A DNA stretch of 64,000 bases from Yersinia canariae (GTDB lineage Bacteria > Pseudomonadota > Gammaproteobacteria > Enterobacterales > Enterobacteriaceae): positions 930,001-994,000 of the forward strand of contig NZ_CP043727.1 of the NCBI RefSeq assembly GCF_009831415.1. The letters run 5' to 3'. Both the position numbers and the translations under genes were made by a program. How positions within the stretch are numbered: the first letter of the stretch is position 1; every line of letters starts with the position of its first letter. Under the pieces are notes generated by a model. The model did no database searches. It was not told where the DNA came from and was given only the letters and a program-made list of their open reading frames with translations. This document shows positions 1 through 10,960 of this stretch, in pieces.

Positions 1-300
1 GAATGGCAGCGCTATGTCAAAGACGGTTTGCTGACTCGCATTGATTTGGCCTGGTCGCGTGATCAAGCCCATAAAATATACGTACAAGACAAACTGCGCG
101 AACAAGGCGCAGACCTGTGGAGCTGGATCCAACAAGGCGCCCATATTTACGTCTGCGGTGATGCCAATCGCATGGCCAAAGACGTTGAGCAGGTTTTACT
201 GGATGTGGTGGCTTTGCACGGTGCGATGGATGCCGAGCAAGCTGATGAATATTTGAGTGAGCTGCGCCTGGCGCGCCGTTATCAGCGGGATGTGTACTGA
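1..300 (+). CDS. cysJ: Sulfite reductase (NADPH) flavoprotein alpha subunit, C-terminal part
   Basis: Only the last 99 codons are in the window; the gene is open at the left edge. CysJ carries electrons from NADPH through FAD and FMN to the CysI haemoprotein, which reduces sulfite to sulfide for cysteine synthesis in the cytoplasm. What is visible is the end of the ferredoxin-reductase-like NADP-binding domain ([14 protein letters not shown]) and the family's usual C-terminus, RRYQRDVY. The stop codon overlaps the cysI start by one base, so the two are translationally coupled. Identity is firm from the C-terminal motif and the cysI-cysH neighbours. Confidence 0.95.
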   Translation, partial: EWQRYVKDGLLTRIDLAWSRDQAHKIYVQDKLREQGADLWSWIQQGAHIYVCGDANRMAKDVEQVLLDVVALHGAMDAEQADEYLSELRLARRYQRDVY

Positions 301-2030
301 TGAATGAAAAACACCCAGGGCCACTGGTCGTGACGGGGAAACTTTCCGACGGCGAGCGAATGAAGTCACAAAGCAATTTCCTACGCGGGACAATTGCACA
401 AGACTTGAATGATGGGCTGACCGGCGGCTTCAACGGCGATAATTTTCTGCTGATCCGTTTCCATGGAATGTATCAGCAAGATGACCGCGATATCCGTGCT
501 GAACGCGCGGAGCAGAAGCTGGAACCACGCCATGCCATGATGCTGCGTTGCCGTTTGCCCGGCGGGATTATTACCCCACAACAGTGGTTGGGCATTGATA
601 AGTTTGCCGCAGATAACACATTATACGGCAGCATCCGTATCACTAACCGCCAAACATTCCAGTTCCATGGCATTTTGAAAGGGAATGTGAAGCCGGCTCA
701 CCAGTTGCTCAATCAATTGGGGCTGGATGCACTGGCAACGGCTAATGATGTTAACCGTAATGTGCTTTGCACCTCGAATCCGGTGGAGTCCGTACTCCAT
801 CAGGAAGCTTATGAATGGGCGAAGAAGATTTCTGAGCATTTGCTACCACGGACTCGTGCTTATGCTGAAATCTGGCTGGATGCGGAGAAAGTGGCGACCA
901 CGGATGAGGAGCCAATCCTCGGTGCGACTTATTTACCTCGCAAATTTAAAACCACAGTGGTTATTCCGCCGCAAAATGATGTCGATCTCCATGCCAATGA
1001 CCTTAATTTTGTTGCAGTAGCGGAGAAAGGTAAGTTAGTCGGCTTTAATGTGCTGGTGGGCGGGGGGTTATCCATTGCCCATGGTGATAAGAATACTTAC
1101 CCACGTAAAGCTAGTGAATTTGGCTATATTCCATTGCAACACACTTTGGCCATTGCTGAAGCGGTTGTAACCACTCAGCGTGATTGGGGCAACCGCACTG
1201 ATCGCAAGAATGCCAAAACCAAATATACACTGGAACGAGTCGGTGTTGATGTCTTTAAAGCCGAAGTTGAAAAGCGCGCGGGCGTGAGTTTCGGGGCCAT
1301 CAAACCTTATCAATTTACGGGTCGTGGTGATCGTATCGGCTGGGTAAAGGGGATCGATAAAAAATGGCATTTGACCTTATTTATCGAAAATGGCCGTTTG
1401 CTGGATTACCCAGGCCGTAGCCTCAAAACAGGTGTGGCAGAAATTGCCAAAATCCATCAGGGTGATTTCCGCTTAACGGCTAATCAGAACCTGATTGTGG
1501 CGGGGGTGCCGGAAAAAGATAAAGCGCGCATTGAAGCATTAGCCCGTGAGCATGGCTTGATGGATGACAGTGTCAGCCCGCAACGTGAAAATTCTATGGC
1601 CTGTGTTTCATTCCCAACCTGCCCATTGGCGATGGCTGAAGCGGAGCGTTTCTTACCGGAGTTTGTGACTCGGGTTGAAGGGATTTTACAGCAGCACGGT
1701 ATTGCTGATGAACATATTGTCCTGCGAGTCACCGGCTGCCCGAATGGCTGTGGCCGAGCTTTACTGGCTGAAGTTGGGCTGGTGGGGAAAGCCGTGGGGC
1801 GCTATAACCTGCATCTGGGCGGTAACCGCGAAGGCACGCGAATACCGCGGATGTATCGTGAAAACATCACCGAAGATGAAATACTGGCGATTACCGATCA
1901 ATTGGTCGGGCGTTGGGCTAAGGAACGTCATACTGACGAAGGTTTCGGTGATTTTGTTATTCGCGTCGGTGTTATTGCTCCGGTAATAGATTCAGCTCGT
2001 GACTTTTATGATGTTCAGGAGGCGGTGTGA
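300..2030 (+). CDS. cysI: Sulfite reductase (NADPH) haemoprotein beta subunit
   Basis: A 576-residue protein, near the usual CysI length. It binds siroheme and a 4Fe-4S cluster and performs the six-electron reduction of sulfite to sulfide. The four cluster cysteines are visible as C435, C441, C480 and C484, in the contexts CVSFPTC and CPNGC. The ATG overlaps the cysJ stop (TGATG) and the gene overlaps cysH by four bases, so cysJIH is one operon. The siroheme cofactor could be supplied by the cysG gene a little further along. No missing motif was seen. Confidence 0.97.
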   Translation: MNEKHPGPLVVTGKLSDGERMKSQSNFLRGTIAQDLNDGLTGGFNGDNFLLIRFHGMYQQDDRDIRAERAEQKLEPRHAMMLRCRLPGGIITPQQWLGIDKFAADNTLYGSIRITNRQTFQFHGILKGNVKPAHQLLNQLGLDALATANDVNRNVLCTSNPVESVLHQEAYEWAKKISEHLLPRTRAYAEIWLDAEKVATTDEEPILGATYLPRKFKTTVVIPPQNDVDLHANDLNFVAVAEKGKLVGFNVLVGGGLSIAHGDKNTYPRKASEFGYIPLQHTLAIAEAVVTTQRDWGNRTDRKNAKTKYTLERVGVDVFKAEVEKRAGVSFGAIKPYQFTGRGDRIGWVKGIDKKWHLTLFIENGRLLDYPGRSLKTGVAEIAKIHQGDFRLTANQNLIVAGVPEKDKARIEALAREHGLMDDSVSPQRENSMACVSFPTCPLAMAEAERFLPEFVTRVEGILQQHGIADEHIVLRVTGCPNGCGRALLAEVGLVGKAVGRYNLHLGGNREGTRIPRMYRENITEDEILAITDQLVGRWAKERHTDEGFGDFVIRVGVIAPVIDSARDFYDVQEAV

Positions 2031-2761
2031 GCCAATTTAATCTCAATGAACTTAACGCGCTGCCGAAAGTGGAACAAGCGGCGGCATTGGCGCTGGTTAA
2101 TGGGCAATTGGAGCTTTTAACCGCGCAGGAGCGTGTCAGTTGGGCATTGGAAAATCTGCCCGGTGAGTTTGTGCTCTCTTCCAGTTTTGGTATTCAGGCC
2201 GCAGTTTGCTTGCATCTGGTCACGCGTCAGCAACCTGATATCCCGGTGATTCTCACTGATACCGGTTATCTATTCCCAGAAACTTATCAGTTTATTGATT
2301 CTCTGATTGAAAAACTGCAGCTCAATTTGCAGGTGTTTCGCGCGCAGCACAGCCCCGCCTGGCAAGAAGCGCGCTATGGCAAACTGTGGGAACAGGGTGT
2401 TGAGGGGATTGAGCGCTATAACGACCTGAATAAAGTTGAGCCGATGAATCGCGCACTGGAAACTCTGGGCGCTCAAACTTGGTTTGCTGGCCTGCGTCGC
2501 GAGCAATCGGGTAGTCGTGCAAAGTTACCGGTTTTGGCGATTGCGCGCGGTGTCTTCAAATTGCTGCCTATTATTGATTGGGATAACCGTCAGGTTTACC
2601 AGTATTTGACGCAAAATGGCCTGAGTTACCATCCTTTATGGGAGCAGGGTTATCTCTCTGTCGGTGATACCCATACGACTCGTAAATGGGAACCGGGCAT
2701 GAGCGAAGAGGAAACGCGCTTCTTTGGCTTAAAACGTGAATGCGGTTTGCATGAAAGCTGA
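2027..2761 (+). CDS. cysH: Phosphoadenosine phosphosulfate (PAPS) reductase
   Basis: A 244-residue thioredoxin-dependent enzyme that reduces PAPS to free sulfite and 3',5'-ADP. The C-terminal catalytic motif is present: KRECGLH with C239. The PAPS-binding N-type fold is recognisable from the [10 protein letters not shown] stretch. The start is a GTG inside the end of cysI, preceded by a good AGGAGG-like site, so it is the third gene of cysJIH. It lacks the extra cysteine pairs of APS reductases, so the PAPS-type assignment holds. A strong hairpin follows it. Confidence 0.96.
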   Translation: MSQFNLNELNALPKVEQAAALALVNGQLELLTAQERVSWALENLPGEFVLSSSFGIQAAVCLHLVTRQQPDIPVILTDTGYLFPETYQFIDSLIEKLQLNLQVFRAQHSPAWQEARYGKLWEQGVEGIERYNDLNKVEPMNRALETLGAQTWFAGLRREQSGSRAKLPVLAIARGVFKLLPIIDWDNRQVYQYLTQNGLSYHPLWEQGYLSVGDTHTTRKWEPGMSEEETRFFGLKRECGLHES

Positions 2762-2780
2762 ATGTGGCCGACACAGAATA

Positions 2781-2807
2781 AGGGCGCTAATAGCGCCCTT
2801 GATTTTT
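2781..2807 (+). terminator. Intrinsic terminator after cysJIH
   Basis: Perfect inverted repeat AGGGCGCT / AGCGCCCT with a three-base loop, followed by TTGATTTTT on the plus strand. It sits 20 bases after the cysH stop and just before the end of the convergent iap gene. Confidence 0.85.
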
Positions 2808-2815
2808 GCGGTAGG

Positions 2816-3868
2816 CTATTTTTTAGCGCCAGCTAACTGTTGAACCAAGGGCAACATGATTTGCACTGTGTCGTGTGTGCGTTTAGTGATACGGCCGGGC
2901 AAGAACTTATCCAGATAATTTAAGTTATCCAGTTGGCTTTGATGGCGGGTAGTTCCTTGTGGGAAATGCTTGCTGACAGCCCGTTGTTGGCAGCCATCTT
3001 TATTTCCTAAGGTGTAATTACTGGCCTCAACGGATAACACCGCCATTCCGGCGGCATCAAAAGCGTTTTTCTCTGCCTTGCATGGGGAGGTGACCTGGCC
3101 TTTTACTGTCGAGGCCGTAATACCATAGCGGCGAGCCAGTGTTAGCGCTTGATCCTTTGCCGCAAGGGTTGCGGGCTGATTATTGGCATTAAAATAGAGG
3201 CGATCGCCGGTAATCAGATTATCCAAATTGATCACCAACAATGTATTGGTTTTCTCTGTTGAGCTCATACGTTGCAGATAGTTTTCGGTTCCTTGGGCTC
3301 CGATTTCTTCGGCGCTGAGTGCGACAAAACGCAAATCATAGCGTAGCGGTGTGTCTTTGAGGCGCTCCGCCAACTCTAGCATCACACCTACACCCGCCGC
3401 ATTGTCATCGACACCCTGTAATGTTAGGCCACCCAGGTTTTTATCTAAATCTTTGTCACTTTTCGGGGTATAGGTATCAAAATGCGCCATGATGATTATC
3501 TGCTTCTGGTCATCAGCTTTGCCGGCCACATCTTCTTTATTTGCCAATACGTTGCGAGCAGCAATCACCGACGTGGCACTGACATTTCGCCAGCTTTGCT
3601 TACCATTTTTACTGGTATAGAGATAACGCGTATTGAAACCACGTAAATTACTCTGATAGCCCATTTGCTGAAAACGATGATTGATATACTCAGCCGCCAG
3701 CAACTCTGCGGGGCTACCCGCCATACGGCCGGGAAAGTAGGTGCTAATATGGCGAACTTGCTGTTCAGCAATTTGGCCGGTGGCTGGCGATGTCGCTGCC
3801 TGAAGTGGCAGGACGGTACTTAAACTCAGCGTAAATAGTGCCCACTTTAGGCAACGGCGGGGAAACAT
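2816..3868 (-). CDS. iap: Periplasmic M28 aminopeptidase (alkaline phosphatase isozyme conversion protein)
   Basis: A 350-residue exported zinc aminopeptidase. In E. coli Iap trims N-terminal arginines from alkaline phosphatase, producing its isozymes. The first about 24 residues form a signal peptide ending at the LQAA region. The M28 metal and catalytic residues are visible: H129 and D131 (HFD), D154 (DDNAAG), and E187-E188 (EEIG). The gene lies between cysH and the cysDNC group on the opposite strand, as in E. coli. It looks intact, with no sign of transfer. The biological substrate in this organism is not evident from sequence. Confidence 0.9.
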   Translation of the reverse strand: MFPRRCLKWALFTLSLSTVLPLQAATSPATGQIAEQQVRHISTYFPGRMAGSPAELLAAEYINHRFQQMGYQSNLRGFNTRYLYTSKNGKQSWRNVSATSVIAARNVLANKEDVAGKADDQKQIIIMAHFDTYTPKSDKDLDKNLGGLTLQGVDDNAAGVGVMLELAERLKDTPLRYDLRFVALSAEEIGAQGTENYLQRMSSTEKTNTLLVINLDNLITGDRLYFNANNQPATLAAKDQALTLARRYGITASTVKGQVTSPCKAEKNAFDAAGMAVLSVEASNYTLGNKDGCQQRAVSKHFPQGTTRHQSQLDNLNYLDKFLPGRITKRTHDTVQIMLPLVQQLAGAKK

Positions 3869-4090
3869 ACCGAAATATCCTTGTTAAAGTCTGCGTCATA
3901 CCTGTTGGTATAGATAACGTCATTAGTATGGGATTGTTATGTCTAATAGACAATCCGTATGGCTCCTAAAGTGCAGATATTTATGTCAGCAAATAAGAAA
4001 ACCACTCATAACGATAATTGGCTAACATAGCTGGGAACCTTACTATCACGCCTATATATCATTATGGAACTTGTAATTACTTTTCGTCAT

Positions 4091-4136
4091 TTCATAAGGC
4101 CATAACCCCCCCCTATAGTCACCCTACGCTTATTAT
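4091..4136 (+). promoter_or_regulatory. Putative cysG-cysDNC promoter with a C8 tract in its spacer
   Basis: A possible -35 (TTCATA, 4091-4096) and -10 (TATAGT, 4114-4119) are 17 bases apart, and the spacer ends in a run of eight C (4106-4113). The transcript would start about 30 bases before the cysG start. A second -10-like TATTAT lies at 4131-4136 but has no -35. CysB binding is expected for this operon from E. coli, but I could not define a site by eye. Confidence 0.35.
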
Positions 4137-4152
4137 GTAATTGAAGGATGCT

Positions 4153-5571
4153 GTGGACTATCTACCTCTTTTTGCCGACTTGAAACGACGCCCTGTATTG
4201 GTCGTTGGCGGCGGTGAAGTTGCTGCGCGAAAAATTGACTTACTCCACCGCGCGGGCGCACAGGTGCGGGTAGTGGCACAAGCCCTCTCATCGGAACTCG
4301 AACAACAATATCAGGATGGCCGAATTAACTGGCTGGCAAAAGATTTCTTGCCCGAGCAGTTGGATGAGGTGTTTCTGGTGATTGCCGCGACTAATGATAT
4401 TGCATTGAACGCGGCGGTTTTCGCGGCGGCAGATGAGCGGCATCTTTTGGCTAATGTGGTTGATGACCAGCCCCGCTGCTCGTTTATTTTCCCATCAATT
4501 GTCGACCGCTCCCCGCTGGTGGTGGCGATTTCCTCCGCCGGTCAAGCGCCGGTGCTGGCGCGCTTACTGCGCGAGAAACTGGAAGCTTTGTTGCCCAGCA
4601 GTCTGGGTGAAATGGCGGCTATTGCCGGGCGTTGGCGCGGTCGGGTTAAACAGCAGATAGCTACGATGGGAGAACGCCGTCGTTTTTGGGAAAACGCTTT
4701 CAGCGGCCGCTTTGCCAGTTTTGTCAGTTGTGGGCAGTTAGCGCAGGCCGAAGAAGCTCTGCAACAGTCATTAGAGGGGCAAAGCAGCACTCAGGGGGAG
4801 GTGGCTTTGGTAGGGGCCGGCCCCGGAGATCCTAGTTTATTGACCTTACGTGGCCTGCAAGTTATTCAACAAGCTGATGTGGTCTTATATGACCATTTAG
4901 TCAGCCCAGAAGTGCTGGATTTGGTTCGCCGTGATGCTGAGCGTATTTGTGTCGGCAAGCGGGCAGGGTCGCATTCGGTTGCACAGGAAGAAACCAATCA
5001 ATTATTGGTCACATTCGCGCAGCGCGGGAAACGAGTGGTTCGGCTAAAAGGGGGCGATCCTTTTATCTTTGGCCGTGGCGGTGAAGAGCTGCAAGTTGTG
5101 GCGCGCGCAGGCATTCCGTTTCAGGTGGTTCCGGGGGTAACGGCAGCAAGTGGGGCGACGGCTTATGCTGGTATCCCTCTGACCCACCGTGACCATGCGC
5201 AAAGTGTGACATTTATTACCGGGCATTGCCGTGCTGATGGTGACGATTTGGATTGGCAGTCACTGGCCCGTGGTCACCAGACTTTGGCTATCTATATGGG
5301 CACAGTGAAAGCGGCTGAAATCAGCCGACAATTGATAATGCATGGTCGAGCCAGTACCACGCCAGTGGCGGTGATTGGGCGGGGGACACGTGCCGATCAG
5401 CAAGTTTTGACCGGGACATTGGCAGAACTGGAATCATTAGCGCATCAGGCCCCGACGCCAGCACTGCTGGTTATCGGTGAAGTGGTGGATTTACATCATC
5501 AAATTGCCTGGTTTGGGCAACAACCGCAGACTGAGCAGGCCATCAGCCCGTCAGTCGTGAATTTGGCATAA
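4153..5571 (+). CDS. cysG: Siroheme synthase (uroporphyrinogen III methyltransferase / precorrin-2 dehydrogenase / ferrochelatase)
   Basis: A 472-residue fusion that makes siroheme from uroporphyrinogen III. The N-terminal part is the NAD-dependent precorrin-2 dehydrogenase/ferrochelatase, with the nucleotide loop [11 protein letters not shown]. The C-terminal part is the SAM-dependent methyltransferase ([29 protein letters not shown]). I chose the GTG at 4153, because AAGGA at 4144-4148 precedes it and the protein then begins at DYLPLFADL like known CysG; a TTG at 4141 would add only four residues. It is ten bases from cysD, so siroheme supply is coupled to sulfate activation, an arrangement I associate with Yersinia. 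Confidence 0.95.
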   Translation: MDYLPLFADLKRRPVLVVGGGEVAARKIDLLHRAGAQVRVVAQALSSELEQQYQDGRINWLAKDFLPEQLDEVFLVIAATNDIALNAAVFAAADERHLLANVVDDQPRCSFIFPSIVDRSPLVVAISSAGQAPVLARLLREKLEALLPSSLGEMAAIAGRWRGRVKQQIATMGERRRFWENAFSGRFASFVSCGQLAQAEEALQQSLEGQSSTQGEVALVGAGPGDPSLLTLRGLQVIQQADVVLYDHLVSPEVLDLVRRDAERICVGKRAGSHSVAQEETNQLLVTFAQRGKRVVRLKGGDPFIFGRGGEELQVVARAGIPFQVVPGVTAASGATAYAGIPLTHRDHAQSVTFITGHCRADGDDLDWQSLARGHQTLAIYMGTVKAAEISRQLIMHGRASTTPVAVIGRGTRADQQVLTGTLAELESLAHQAPTPALLVIGEVVDLHHQIAWFGQQPQTEQAISPSVVNLA

Positions 5572-5581
5572 AGGATCTGTT

Positions 5582-6490
5582 ATGGACGAAAAAAAACTCA
5601 CTCATTTGCGGCAATTGGAGGCGGAGAGTATCCATATCATCCGTGAAGTGGCCGCTGAATTCGGTAACCCGGTGATGCTCTATTCCATCGGTAAAGACTC
5701 TTCTGTGATGCTGCATTTGGCCCGCAAAGCCTTCTTCCCGGGCAATTTGCCTTTCCCATTATTGCATGTGGATACCGGTTGGAAATTCCGCGAAATGTAC
5801 GAATTCCGTAACCGCACGGCCAAAGCGTTCGGCTGCGAATTACTGGTGCATCGCAACCCGGAAGGTGTCGCAATGGGGATAAACCCCTTTGTTCACGGCA
5901 GCGCTAAACATACCGATATCATGAAAACGGAAGGCCTTAAGCAAGCGCTGAACAAATACGGTTTTGATGCTGCTTTTGGTGGCGCGCGGCGTGATGAAGA
6001 GAAATCTCGTGCCAAAGAGCGTATTTACTCTTTTCGTGACCGTTTCCACCGCTGGGATCCCAAAAATCAGCGCCCAGAACTGTGGCACAACTACAACGGC
6101 CAGATTAACAAGGGCGAAAGTATTCGCGTCTTCCCGCTGTCCAACTGGACGGAGCTGGATATTTGGCAATATATCTTCTTGGAAGAAATCGACATTGTGC
6201 CGCTGTATTTAGCGAAACCACGGCCAGTGGTGGAGCGCGACGGGATGCTGCTGATGGTGGATGACGACCGGATTGATTTACAACCGGGCGAAGTGATTAC
6301 CCAGAAAATGGTGCGTTTTCGTACTTTAGGATGCTGGCCACTGACGGGCGCGGTTGAGTCCGAGGCTGAAACCTTGCCTGCCATTATTGAAGAGATGCTT
6401 ATCTCGACAACCAGCGAACGCCAGGGTCGCATGATCGACCGCGATCAATCCGGCTCCATGGAGCTTAAAAAGCGTCAGGGATATTTCTGA
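5582..6490 (+). CDS. cysD: Sulfate adenylyltransferase small subunit
   Basis: A 302-residue catalytic subunit of ATP sulfurylase, which makes adenosine 5'-phosphosulfate (APS) from ATP and sulfate, driven by GTP hydrolysis in CysN. The PP-loop SIGKDS is at residues 35-40. The sequence is full length and ends in the family-typical KKRQGYF. It follows cysG by ten bases and precedes cysN by ten bases, with the cysN ribosome site (GGAG) directly after its stop. One operon with cysG, cysN and cysC. Confidence 0.97.
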   Translation: MDEKKLTHLRQLEAESIHIIREVAAEFGNPVMLYSIGKDSSVMLHLARKAFFPGNLPFPLLHVDTGWKFREMYEFRNRTAKAFGCELLVHRNPEGVAMGINPFVHGSAKHTDIMKTEGLKQALNKYGFDAAFGGARRDEEKSRAKERIYSFRDRFHRWDPKNQRPELWHNYNGQINKGESIRVFPLSNWTELDIWQYIFLEEIDIVPLYLAKPRPVVERDGMLLMVDDDRIDLQPGEVITQKMVRFRTLGCWPLTGAVESEAETLPAIIEEMLISTTSERQGRMIDRDQSGSMELKKRQGYF

Positions 6491-6500
6491 GGAGCGCCCG

Positions 6501-8000
6501 ATGAGCACAAAATTTCAAAGCCAATCTGTGGCAGAAAATCAGCCAATTTTGGAACACAACTCAATGATTTTACAAAACACTTCTATTGCCCAGCAAATTG
6601 CCAATGAAGGTGGGGTGGAAGCTTATCTGCATGCACAGCAGCATAAAACCATGCTGCGTTTTCTGACGTGCGGCAGTGTTGATGATGGCAAAAGTACGCT
6701 GATTGGCCGTTTGTTGCACGATACCCGCCAGATCTACGAAGATCAACTCACAACACTGCACACTGATAGCAAGCGCATGGGTACTCAGGGTGAAAAACTG
6801 GACTTGGCATTGCTGGTGGATGGCTTGCAAGCTGAACGTGAGCAGGGCATTACCATTGATGTGGCCTATCGCTACTTCTCGACTGAGAAACGCAAGTTTA
6901 TCATTGCAGACACCCCAGGGCATGAGCAATACACGCGCAATATGGCAACCGGTGCTTCGACGTGTGACTTGGCGATTTTGTTGATTGATGCGCGCAAAGG
7001 GGTTTTGGACCAAACCCGCCGCCACAGTTTTATCGCCACGTTACTGGGTATCCGCCACTTGGTGGTGGCCGTGAACAAAATGGATTTGGTCGATTATCAG
7101 GAAAGCGTCTTTGAACAATTTAAAGAAGATTACCTGAGTTTTGCCCAGCAGTTACCAACAGACCTGAATATTAAATTTGTCCCACTGTCTGCGCTAGATG
7201 GCGACAACGTGGCTTCTCCAAGTAAGAGAATGAATTGGTATTCCGGGCCGACATTATTGGAAGTATTGGAAAGTGTTGATGTGGTCAATGCCAGTCGTCA
7301 GCAGCCGCTGCGCTTCCCGGTGCAATATGTTAATCGGCCAAATCTGGATTTTCGCGGCTACGCGGGCACTTTGTCTGCCGGTGTCGTGCGAGTCGGGCAA
7401 AAAATAAAAGTATTGCCCTCAGGAGTGGAATCCACTGTTGCGCGCATTGTCACCTTTGATGGCGATTTGGCCCAAGCGGCCCCCGGCGAAGCTATTACAT
7501 TGGTATTGACGGATGAAGTGGATACTAGCCGTGGTGACTTATTGGTTGATGCCAGCGACACCCTAACATCCGCCCAAAATGCACTGGTCGACGTGGTATG
7601 GATGGCGGAGCAGCCATTGGTGGTCGGGCAAAGTTATGACATCAAAATTGCCGGGAAAAAGACGCGTGCGCGAGTTGAAAATATTCAATATCAAGTCGAA
7701 ATCAACTCATTAACACAGCGTGTTGTTGAAAGTCTGCCACTTAATGGTATTGGTTTGGTTGAGTTGGCGTTTGATGAGCCGCTGGTGCTGGACAGCTATC
7801 AACGTAATCGAGATACCGGCGGTATGATCTTTATCGACAGGTTAAGTAATGTCACCGTCGGTGCTGGCTTGATCCGTGAAACTCTGGCGTCGGTTTATCA
7901 GGAAAATACGGAGTTCAGTGCGTTTGAATTGGAACTGAATGCGCTGGTTCGCCGCCACTTCCCACACTGGGGTGCGCGTGATCTGTTAGGGGGAAAATAG
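6501..8000 (+). CDS. cysN: Sulfate adenylyltransferase GTPase subunit
   Basis: A 499-residue EF-Tu-like GTPase that powers CysD. G1 is GSVDDGKST at 58-66, followed by DTPGH (G3) and NKMD (G4). The ATG at 6501 has a strong GGAG six bases upstream. Relative to E. coli CysN it carries an extra N-terminal segment of about 21 residues; an in-frame ATG at 6564 would give 478 residues, closer to the usual length, but has a weaker ribosome site. It ends one base before the cysC GTG start. Confidence 0.95.
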   Translation: MSTKFQSQSVAENQPILEHNSMILQNTSIAQQIANEGGVEAYLHAQQHKTMLRFLTCGSVDDGKSTLIGRLLHDTRQIYEDQLTTLHTDSKRMGTQGEKLDLALLVDGLQAEREQGITIDVAYRYFSTEKRKFIIADTPGHEQYTRNMATGASTCDLAILLIDARKGVLDQTRRHSFIATLLGIRHLVVAVNKMDLVDYQESVFEQFKEDYLSFAQQLPTDLNIKFVPLSALDGDNVASPSKRMNWYSGPTLLEVLESVDVVNASRQQPLRFPVQYVNRPNLDFRGYAGTLSAGVVRVGQKIKVLPSGVESTVARIVTFDGDLAQAAPGEAITLVLTDEVDTSRGDLLVDASDTLTSAQNALVDVVWMAEQPLVVGQSYDIKIAGKKTRARVENIQYQVEINSLTQRVVESLPLNGIGLVELAFDEPLVLDSYQRNRDTGGMIFIDRLSNVTVGAGLIRETLASVYQENTEFSAFELELNALVRRHFPHWGARDLLGGK

Positions 8001-8001
8001 C

Positions 8002-8652
8002 GTGCACGCCGATCAAGCTAATAATGTGGGCGTAAATGAGTGGGACGGCGCGCCAGCCGACGAAAATGTTGTCTGGCATCCTCATGCCGTGACCCGAGAG
8101 GATCGTGAGCAACAACATAAGCATCAGGGCGTAGTGCTATGGTTTACCGGCTTATCTGGCTCCGGTAAATCGACAGTGGCCGGTGCGCTGGAGCAGGCAC
8201 TGTTTGCCCGCGGTGTCAGCACTTACTTACTTGATGGCGATAATGTTCGCCACGGTTTGTGTCGTGATTTGGGTTTTTCTGATACTGACCGGCGCGAGAA
8301 TATCCGTCGGGTTGGGGAAGTCGCCAAATTGATGGTGGATGCCGGTCTGGTGGTGTTAACCGCGTTTATCTCCCCGCATCGGACAGAACGCAAAATGGTA
8401 CGAGATATGCTGGCCTCAGGCCAGTTTATTGAAGTGTTTGTGGACACGCCGCTAGAGATTTGCGAAGCCCGTGACCCTAAAGGATTGTATAAAAAAGCCC
8501 GTGCCGGTGAGCTGAGAAATTTCACCGGTATTGACTCCGTTTATGAATCTCCTGAGCATCCTGATATTCATTTGCAAGGTGAACAATTAGTAACAAATTT
8601 GATTGAACAATTGTTAGACGTGCTGCGTGGTAGAGCTATTATCAAGTCCTAA
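8002..8652 (+). CDS. cysC: Adenylylsulfate (APS) kinase
   Basis: A 216-residue kinase that phosphorylates APS to PAPS, the substrate of CysH. The P-loop GLSGSGKST is at 50-58, followed by the DGDNVRHGL motif and the [12 protein letters not shown] substrate loop. The start is a GTG one base after the cysN stop, so translation is probably coupled. Last gene of cysG-cysDNC; an ERIC-like element follows its stop almost immediately. Confidence 0.96.
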   Translation: MHADQANNVGVNEWDGAPADENVVWHPHAVTREDREQQHKHQGVVLWFTGLSGSGKSTVAGALEQALFARGVSTYLLDGDNVRHGLCRDLGFSDTDRRENIRRVGEVAKLMVDAGLVVLTAFISPHRTERKMVRDMLASGQFIEVFVDTPLEICEARDPKGLYKKARAGELRNFTGIDSVYESPEHPDIHLQGEQLVTNLIEQLLDVLRGRAIIKS

Positions 8653-8655
8653 ATG

Positions 8656-8785
8656 TATATCCTTTGTACTTGAAGCTACAGGGTTGTTAGTTGTGCGCAT
8701 TTACCCGAATCACTGACTTGAGTCAGCGCATCGGGATTGATTCGCTTACCGCCTACCTATAACGCCAATAGCTTGGGTATCTATA
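8656..8785. repeat. ERIC-related element, variant family, copy 1
   Basis: About 130 bases starting TATATCC and ending GGGTATCTATA. The central pairing is ACCCGAATCACT / GCGCATCGGGATT, and the other arm is CCGCCTACCTATAACGCCAATAGCTTGGGTAT. It shares its plan with ERIC (enterobacterial repetitive intergenic consensus) but differs in sequence, and is the same type as the element at 10841. It starts four bases after the cysC stop. Confidence 0.6.
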
Positions 8786-8851
8786 GTCTTGTTATTACAG
8801 GCAAAACGCCCTTAGAGCGTGCCGGTATTAAACTGTGCCCACAGGATTTGT

Positions 8852-9169
8852 ATGCAGAATATCACCCAGATTATTATTGATGAACAGCGGGATCGGGAGG
8901 AGCCGTCATACTCCTTTCTCGGGGGTGTCACTGGCTTTGTTTTCTATTGGCTGGCGTTTGCTATCCCTTTCTTTGTCTATGGCCCCAACACAGTCTTTTT
9001 CTTGCTCTATACTTGGCCGTTCTTTTTGGCCTTGATGCCGGTTTCGGTCTTGATCGGGATTACTCTGAGTATGCTGTCGCGCGGCAATGTGCTCATTACC
9101 GTGGGAGGAACAGGGGTTGCGGTGGTGTGTTTATTCTGGATGCTGTTTTCATTTCTCACCGGTTGGTGA
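8852..9169 (+). CDS. ygbE: YgbE-like inner membrane protein (DUF3561)
   Basis: A 105-residue protein with two to three hydrophobic segments (about 29-50, 50-75 and 80-103) and a short charged N-terminus. The FFLLYTWPFFLALMPV stretch matches the E. coli YgbE family (DUF3561), which sits in the same place between cysC and ftsB. Function is unknown. I chose the ATG at 8852 with AGGA at 8843-8846; an upstream ATG at 8819 would add eleven residues that do not look like the family. Confidence 0.8.
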   Translation: MQNITQIIIDEQRDREEPSYSFLGGVTGFVFYWLAFAIPFFVYGPNTVFFLLYTWPFFLALMPVSVLIGITLSMLSRGNVLITVGGTGVAVVCLFWMLFSFLTGW

Positions 9170-9179
9170 GCGCTGAATC

Positions 9180-9222
9180 AGCGGGCTGTGTGATTTGACC
9201 TCAGAACAGCCCGCTTCTATTG
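9180..9222 (+). terminator. Intrinsic terminator after ygbE
   Basis: Perfect 10-base inverted repeat AGCGGGCTGT (9180-9189) / ACAGCCCGCT (9206-9215), followed by TCTATTGA. It begins eleven bases after the ygbE stop. Confidence 0.65.
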
Positions 9223-9228
9223 ACTCCT

Positions 9229-9318
9229 CGTCATACTTAAGCTGCATGTGCGTTTTTTGTGTTAAAAACCCATTGAATCAATCGCTTGAAACTTTTTAGT
9301 GACTCGAATTATTCAGGG
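9229..9318. repeat. Degenerate ERIC element
   Basis: The left end (TCATACTTAAGCTGCATGTG) and right end (GACTCGAATTATTCAGGG) match the ERIC copy at 16150-16275, but the centre is shortened and diverged. It lies between the ygbE terminator and the end of the minus-strand ABC transporter operon. Confidence 0.6.
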
Positions 9319-9344
9319 CCATTATCTGTTAAATCTGTCGCCAC

Positions 9345-10079
9345 TTACCCCTGTGCGGAAAGTACCTTGCTGAGGAATGCTTGAGTGCGCGGGTTGCTCG
9401 GAGCAGTAAAGATGTCTTCCGGTTTGCCTTCTTCCTGTATCACCCCTTGGTCAATAAACAATACTCGGTCGGCAACATCGCGAGCAAAGCCCATTTCATG
9501 GGTGACAACAACCATGGTCATCCCTTCCAGAGCCAATGCTTTCATTACCGCCAGCACTTCTCCCACTAATTCGGGGTCAAGCGCCGAGGTTGGCTCATCG
9601 AACAGCATGATTTTCGGCTCCATCGCCAGTGCCCGAGCAATGGCCACTCGCTGCTGTTGTCCACCTGACAGGCTGCTAGGATAAGCATCAATTTTGTCTA
9701 ATAAACCGACCTTACGCAGTAACAATTCAGCCCGTTCAATAGCCTGTGCGCGTGGCAGTTTTTTGACATCCATTGGTGCCATAATCAGGTTTTCCAGCAC
9801 CGTCATATGTGGGAACAGATTAAAGCGTTGGAATACCATGCCGACACTTTCACGCATACGGTTGAGGTCTGTTTTGGGGTTATGGATCTCAAAGCCATTT
9901 ACGGTTATTTCGCCACCGGACAAGGTTTCCAATGCATTAATACAACGTAAAAATGTACTTTTCCCGGACCCGGATGGGCCAATGATGCAGACCACTTCTT
10001 TTGGCTGAATTTCGCATGAAATTCCGCGCAGCACATGGGTTTCGCCAAATTGTTTTTGCAGGTTATGTACGTGAATCAC
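9345..10079 (-). CDS. Polar amino-acid ABC transporter, ATP-binding subunit (GlnQ-like)
   Basis: A 244-residue ABC ATPase of the polar amino-acid uptake family. Walker [10 protein letters not shown] is at 34-42, then the LSGGQQQR signature, Walker B ([12 protein letters not shown]) and the switch histidine (VVTHEMGF). The start is a GTG at 10079 overlapping the end of the permease gene by 17 bases; an AGAGG lies upstream. Last gene of a three-gene minus-strand operon. Close to GlnQ in general form, but the true glnHPQ usually sits elsewhere, so I give no symbol; glutamine or another polar amino acid is the likely substrate. Confidence 0.85.
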   Translation of the reverse strand: MIHVHNLQKQFGETHVLRGISCEIQPKEVVCIIGPSGSGKSTFLRCINALETLSGGEITVNGFEIHNPKTDLNRMRESVGMVFQRFNLFPHMTVLENLIMAPMDVKKLPRAQAIERAELLLRKVGLLDKIDAYPSSLSGGQQQRVAIARALAMEPKIMLFDEPTSALDPELVGEVLAVMKALALEGMTMVVVTHEMGFARDVADRVLFIDQGVIQEEGKPEDIFTAPSNPRTQAFLSKVLSAQG

Positions 10080-10830
10080 TTTTACCGAACCTCTTTTCCA
10101 TATGCCGCACTAACAGCGAAAGTAAGAATGTAATAACCCAATAAACCACTGAAATAACCAGGTAGGGTTCCCAATAAGTGGCATAGGCACCGGAAACGGT
10201 ACGCGCGGCATAGGCTAAGTCAGCCAGCCCAATGGCGGATGCCAGTGATGAATCTTTCACGATGGCGATTGCATTGTTGCCCAGTGGCGGCAACATACGG
10301 CGAAAAGCTTGCGGCAGGATGACCTTGCGCATGGTTTTACCGTAGCTCATACCCAGTGAGCGGGAGGCTTCCATCTGACCGCGATCAATAGATTGAATAC
10401 CGGCACGGAAAATCTCAGAGACATAAGCTCCAGCGTTCATCGTGATAGCCACGATACAGGATAAAAACGCACCATAATCAGACCGCAGCATTCGGGCAAA
10501 ATCAGAGGACATAATGCCATTGGTGACCAGAATACCATCACGTGGGTTGATAAATAGCGGCACCAAAGCAAAGTGCACCACCATTATCTGCACAAAGAGC
10601 GGTGTTCCACGAATGGCACTGATATAGATACGAACCGGCCATTGAACAAAATAATACAATACGGGCTTCCAGATACCATGAGGTGCCTGTGCCAACCGCC
10701 CCAGCCCTAGGGTTAAGCCCCAACTGGTTCCCAGAATCACACAAATAATCGTGCACTTTATTGTCATCCAGGCGCCATCCATAAACAGCGGGGCATATTC
10801 CTGAATGATTTCCCAGCGAAATCCTGACAT
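10063..10830 (-). CDS. Polar amino-acid ABC transporter, permease (GlnP-like)
   Basis: A 255-residue inner membrane permease with several transmembrane segments. It has the HisMQ-type EAA loop ([20 protein letters not shown]), which contacts the ATPase. Overlap with the ATPase gene indicates coupled translation. Compared with E. coli GlnP (about 219 residues) it carries an extra loop around residues 75-105. It is separated from the binding-protein gene by an ERIC-like element at 10841-10960. Transport is inward; the substrate cannot be fixed from the permease. Confidence 0.85.
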   Translation of the reverse strand: MSGFRWEIIQEYAPLFMDGAWMTIKCTIICVILGTSWGLTLGLGRLAQAPHGIWKPVLYYFVQWPVRIYISAIRGTPLFVQIMVVHFALVPLFINPRDGILVTNGIMSSDFARMLRSDYGAFLSCIVAITMNAGAYVSEIFRAGIQSIDRGQMEASRSLGMSYGKTMRKVILPQAFRRMLPPLGNNAIAIVKDSSLASAIGLADLAYAARTVSGAYATYWEPYLVISVVYWVITFLLSLLVRHMEKRFGKSDSRT

Positions 10831-10840
10831 ATGAAATCCA

Positions 10841-10960
10841 AATCCCCTTGGTACTTGACGTTACTGCGTTGTTAGCCGCGCTCCAGGCCCGAATCACTGA
10901 GTAGATTTGTGATTCGGGCGTTATTTGCTGGCCTTGCGGTAACGCCAATGACTTTGGGTC
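10841..10960. repeat. ERIC-related element, variant family, copy 2
   Basis: About 120 bases sharing GTACTTGA, GTTGTTAG, CCCGAATCACT and the right end AACGCCAAT..CTTTGGGT with the element at 8656. Its central hairpin is GCCCGAATCAC / GTGATTCGGGC. It lies inside the amino-acid transporter operon, between the binding-protein gene and the permease gene. Confidence 0.6.

Noticed and set aside
6570..7025. 151-codon open frame on the minus strand
   Set aside because: Shadow of cysN; no recognisable product and the sense strand is plainly coding.
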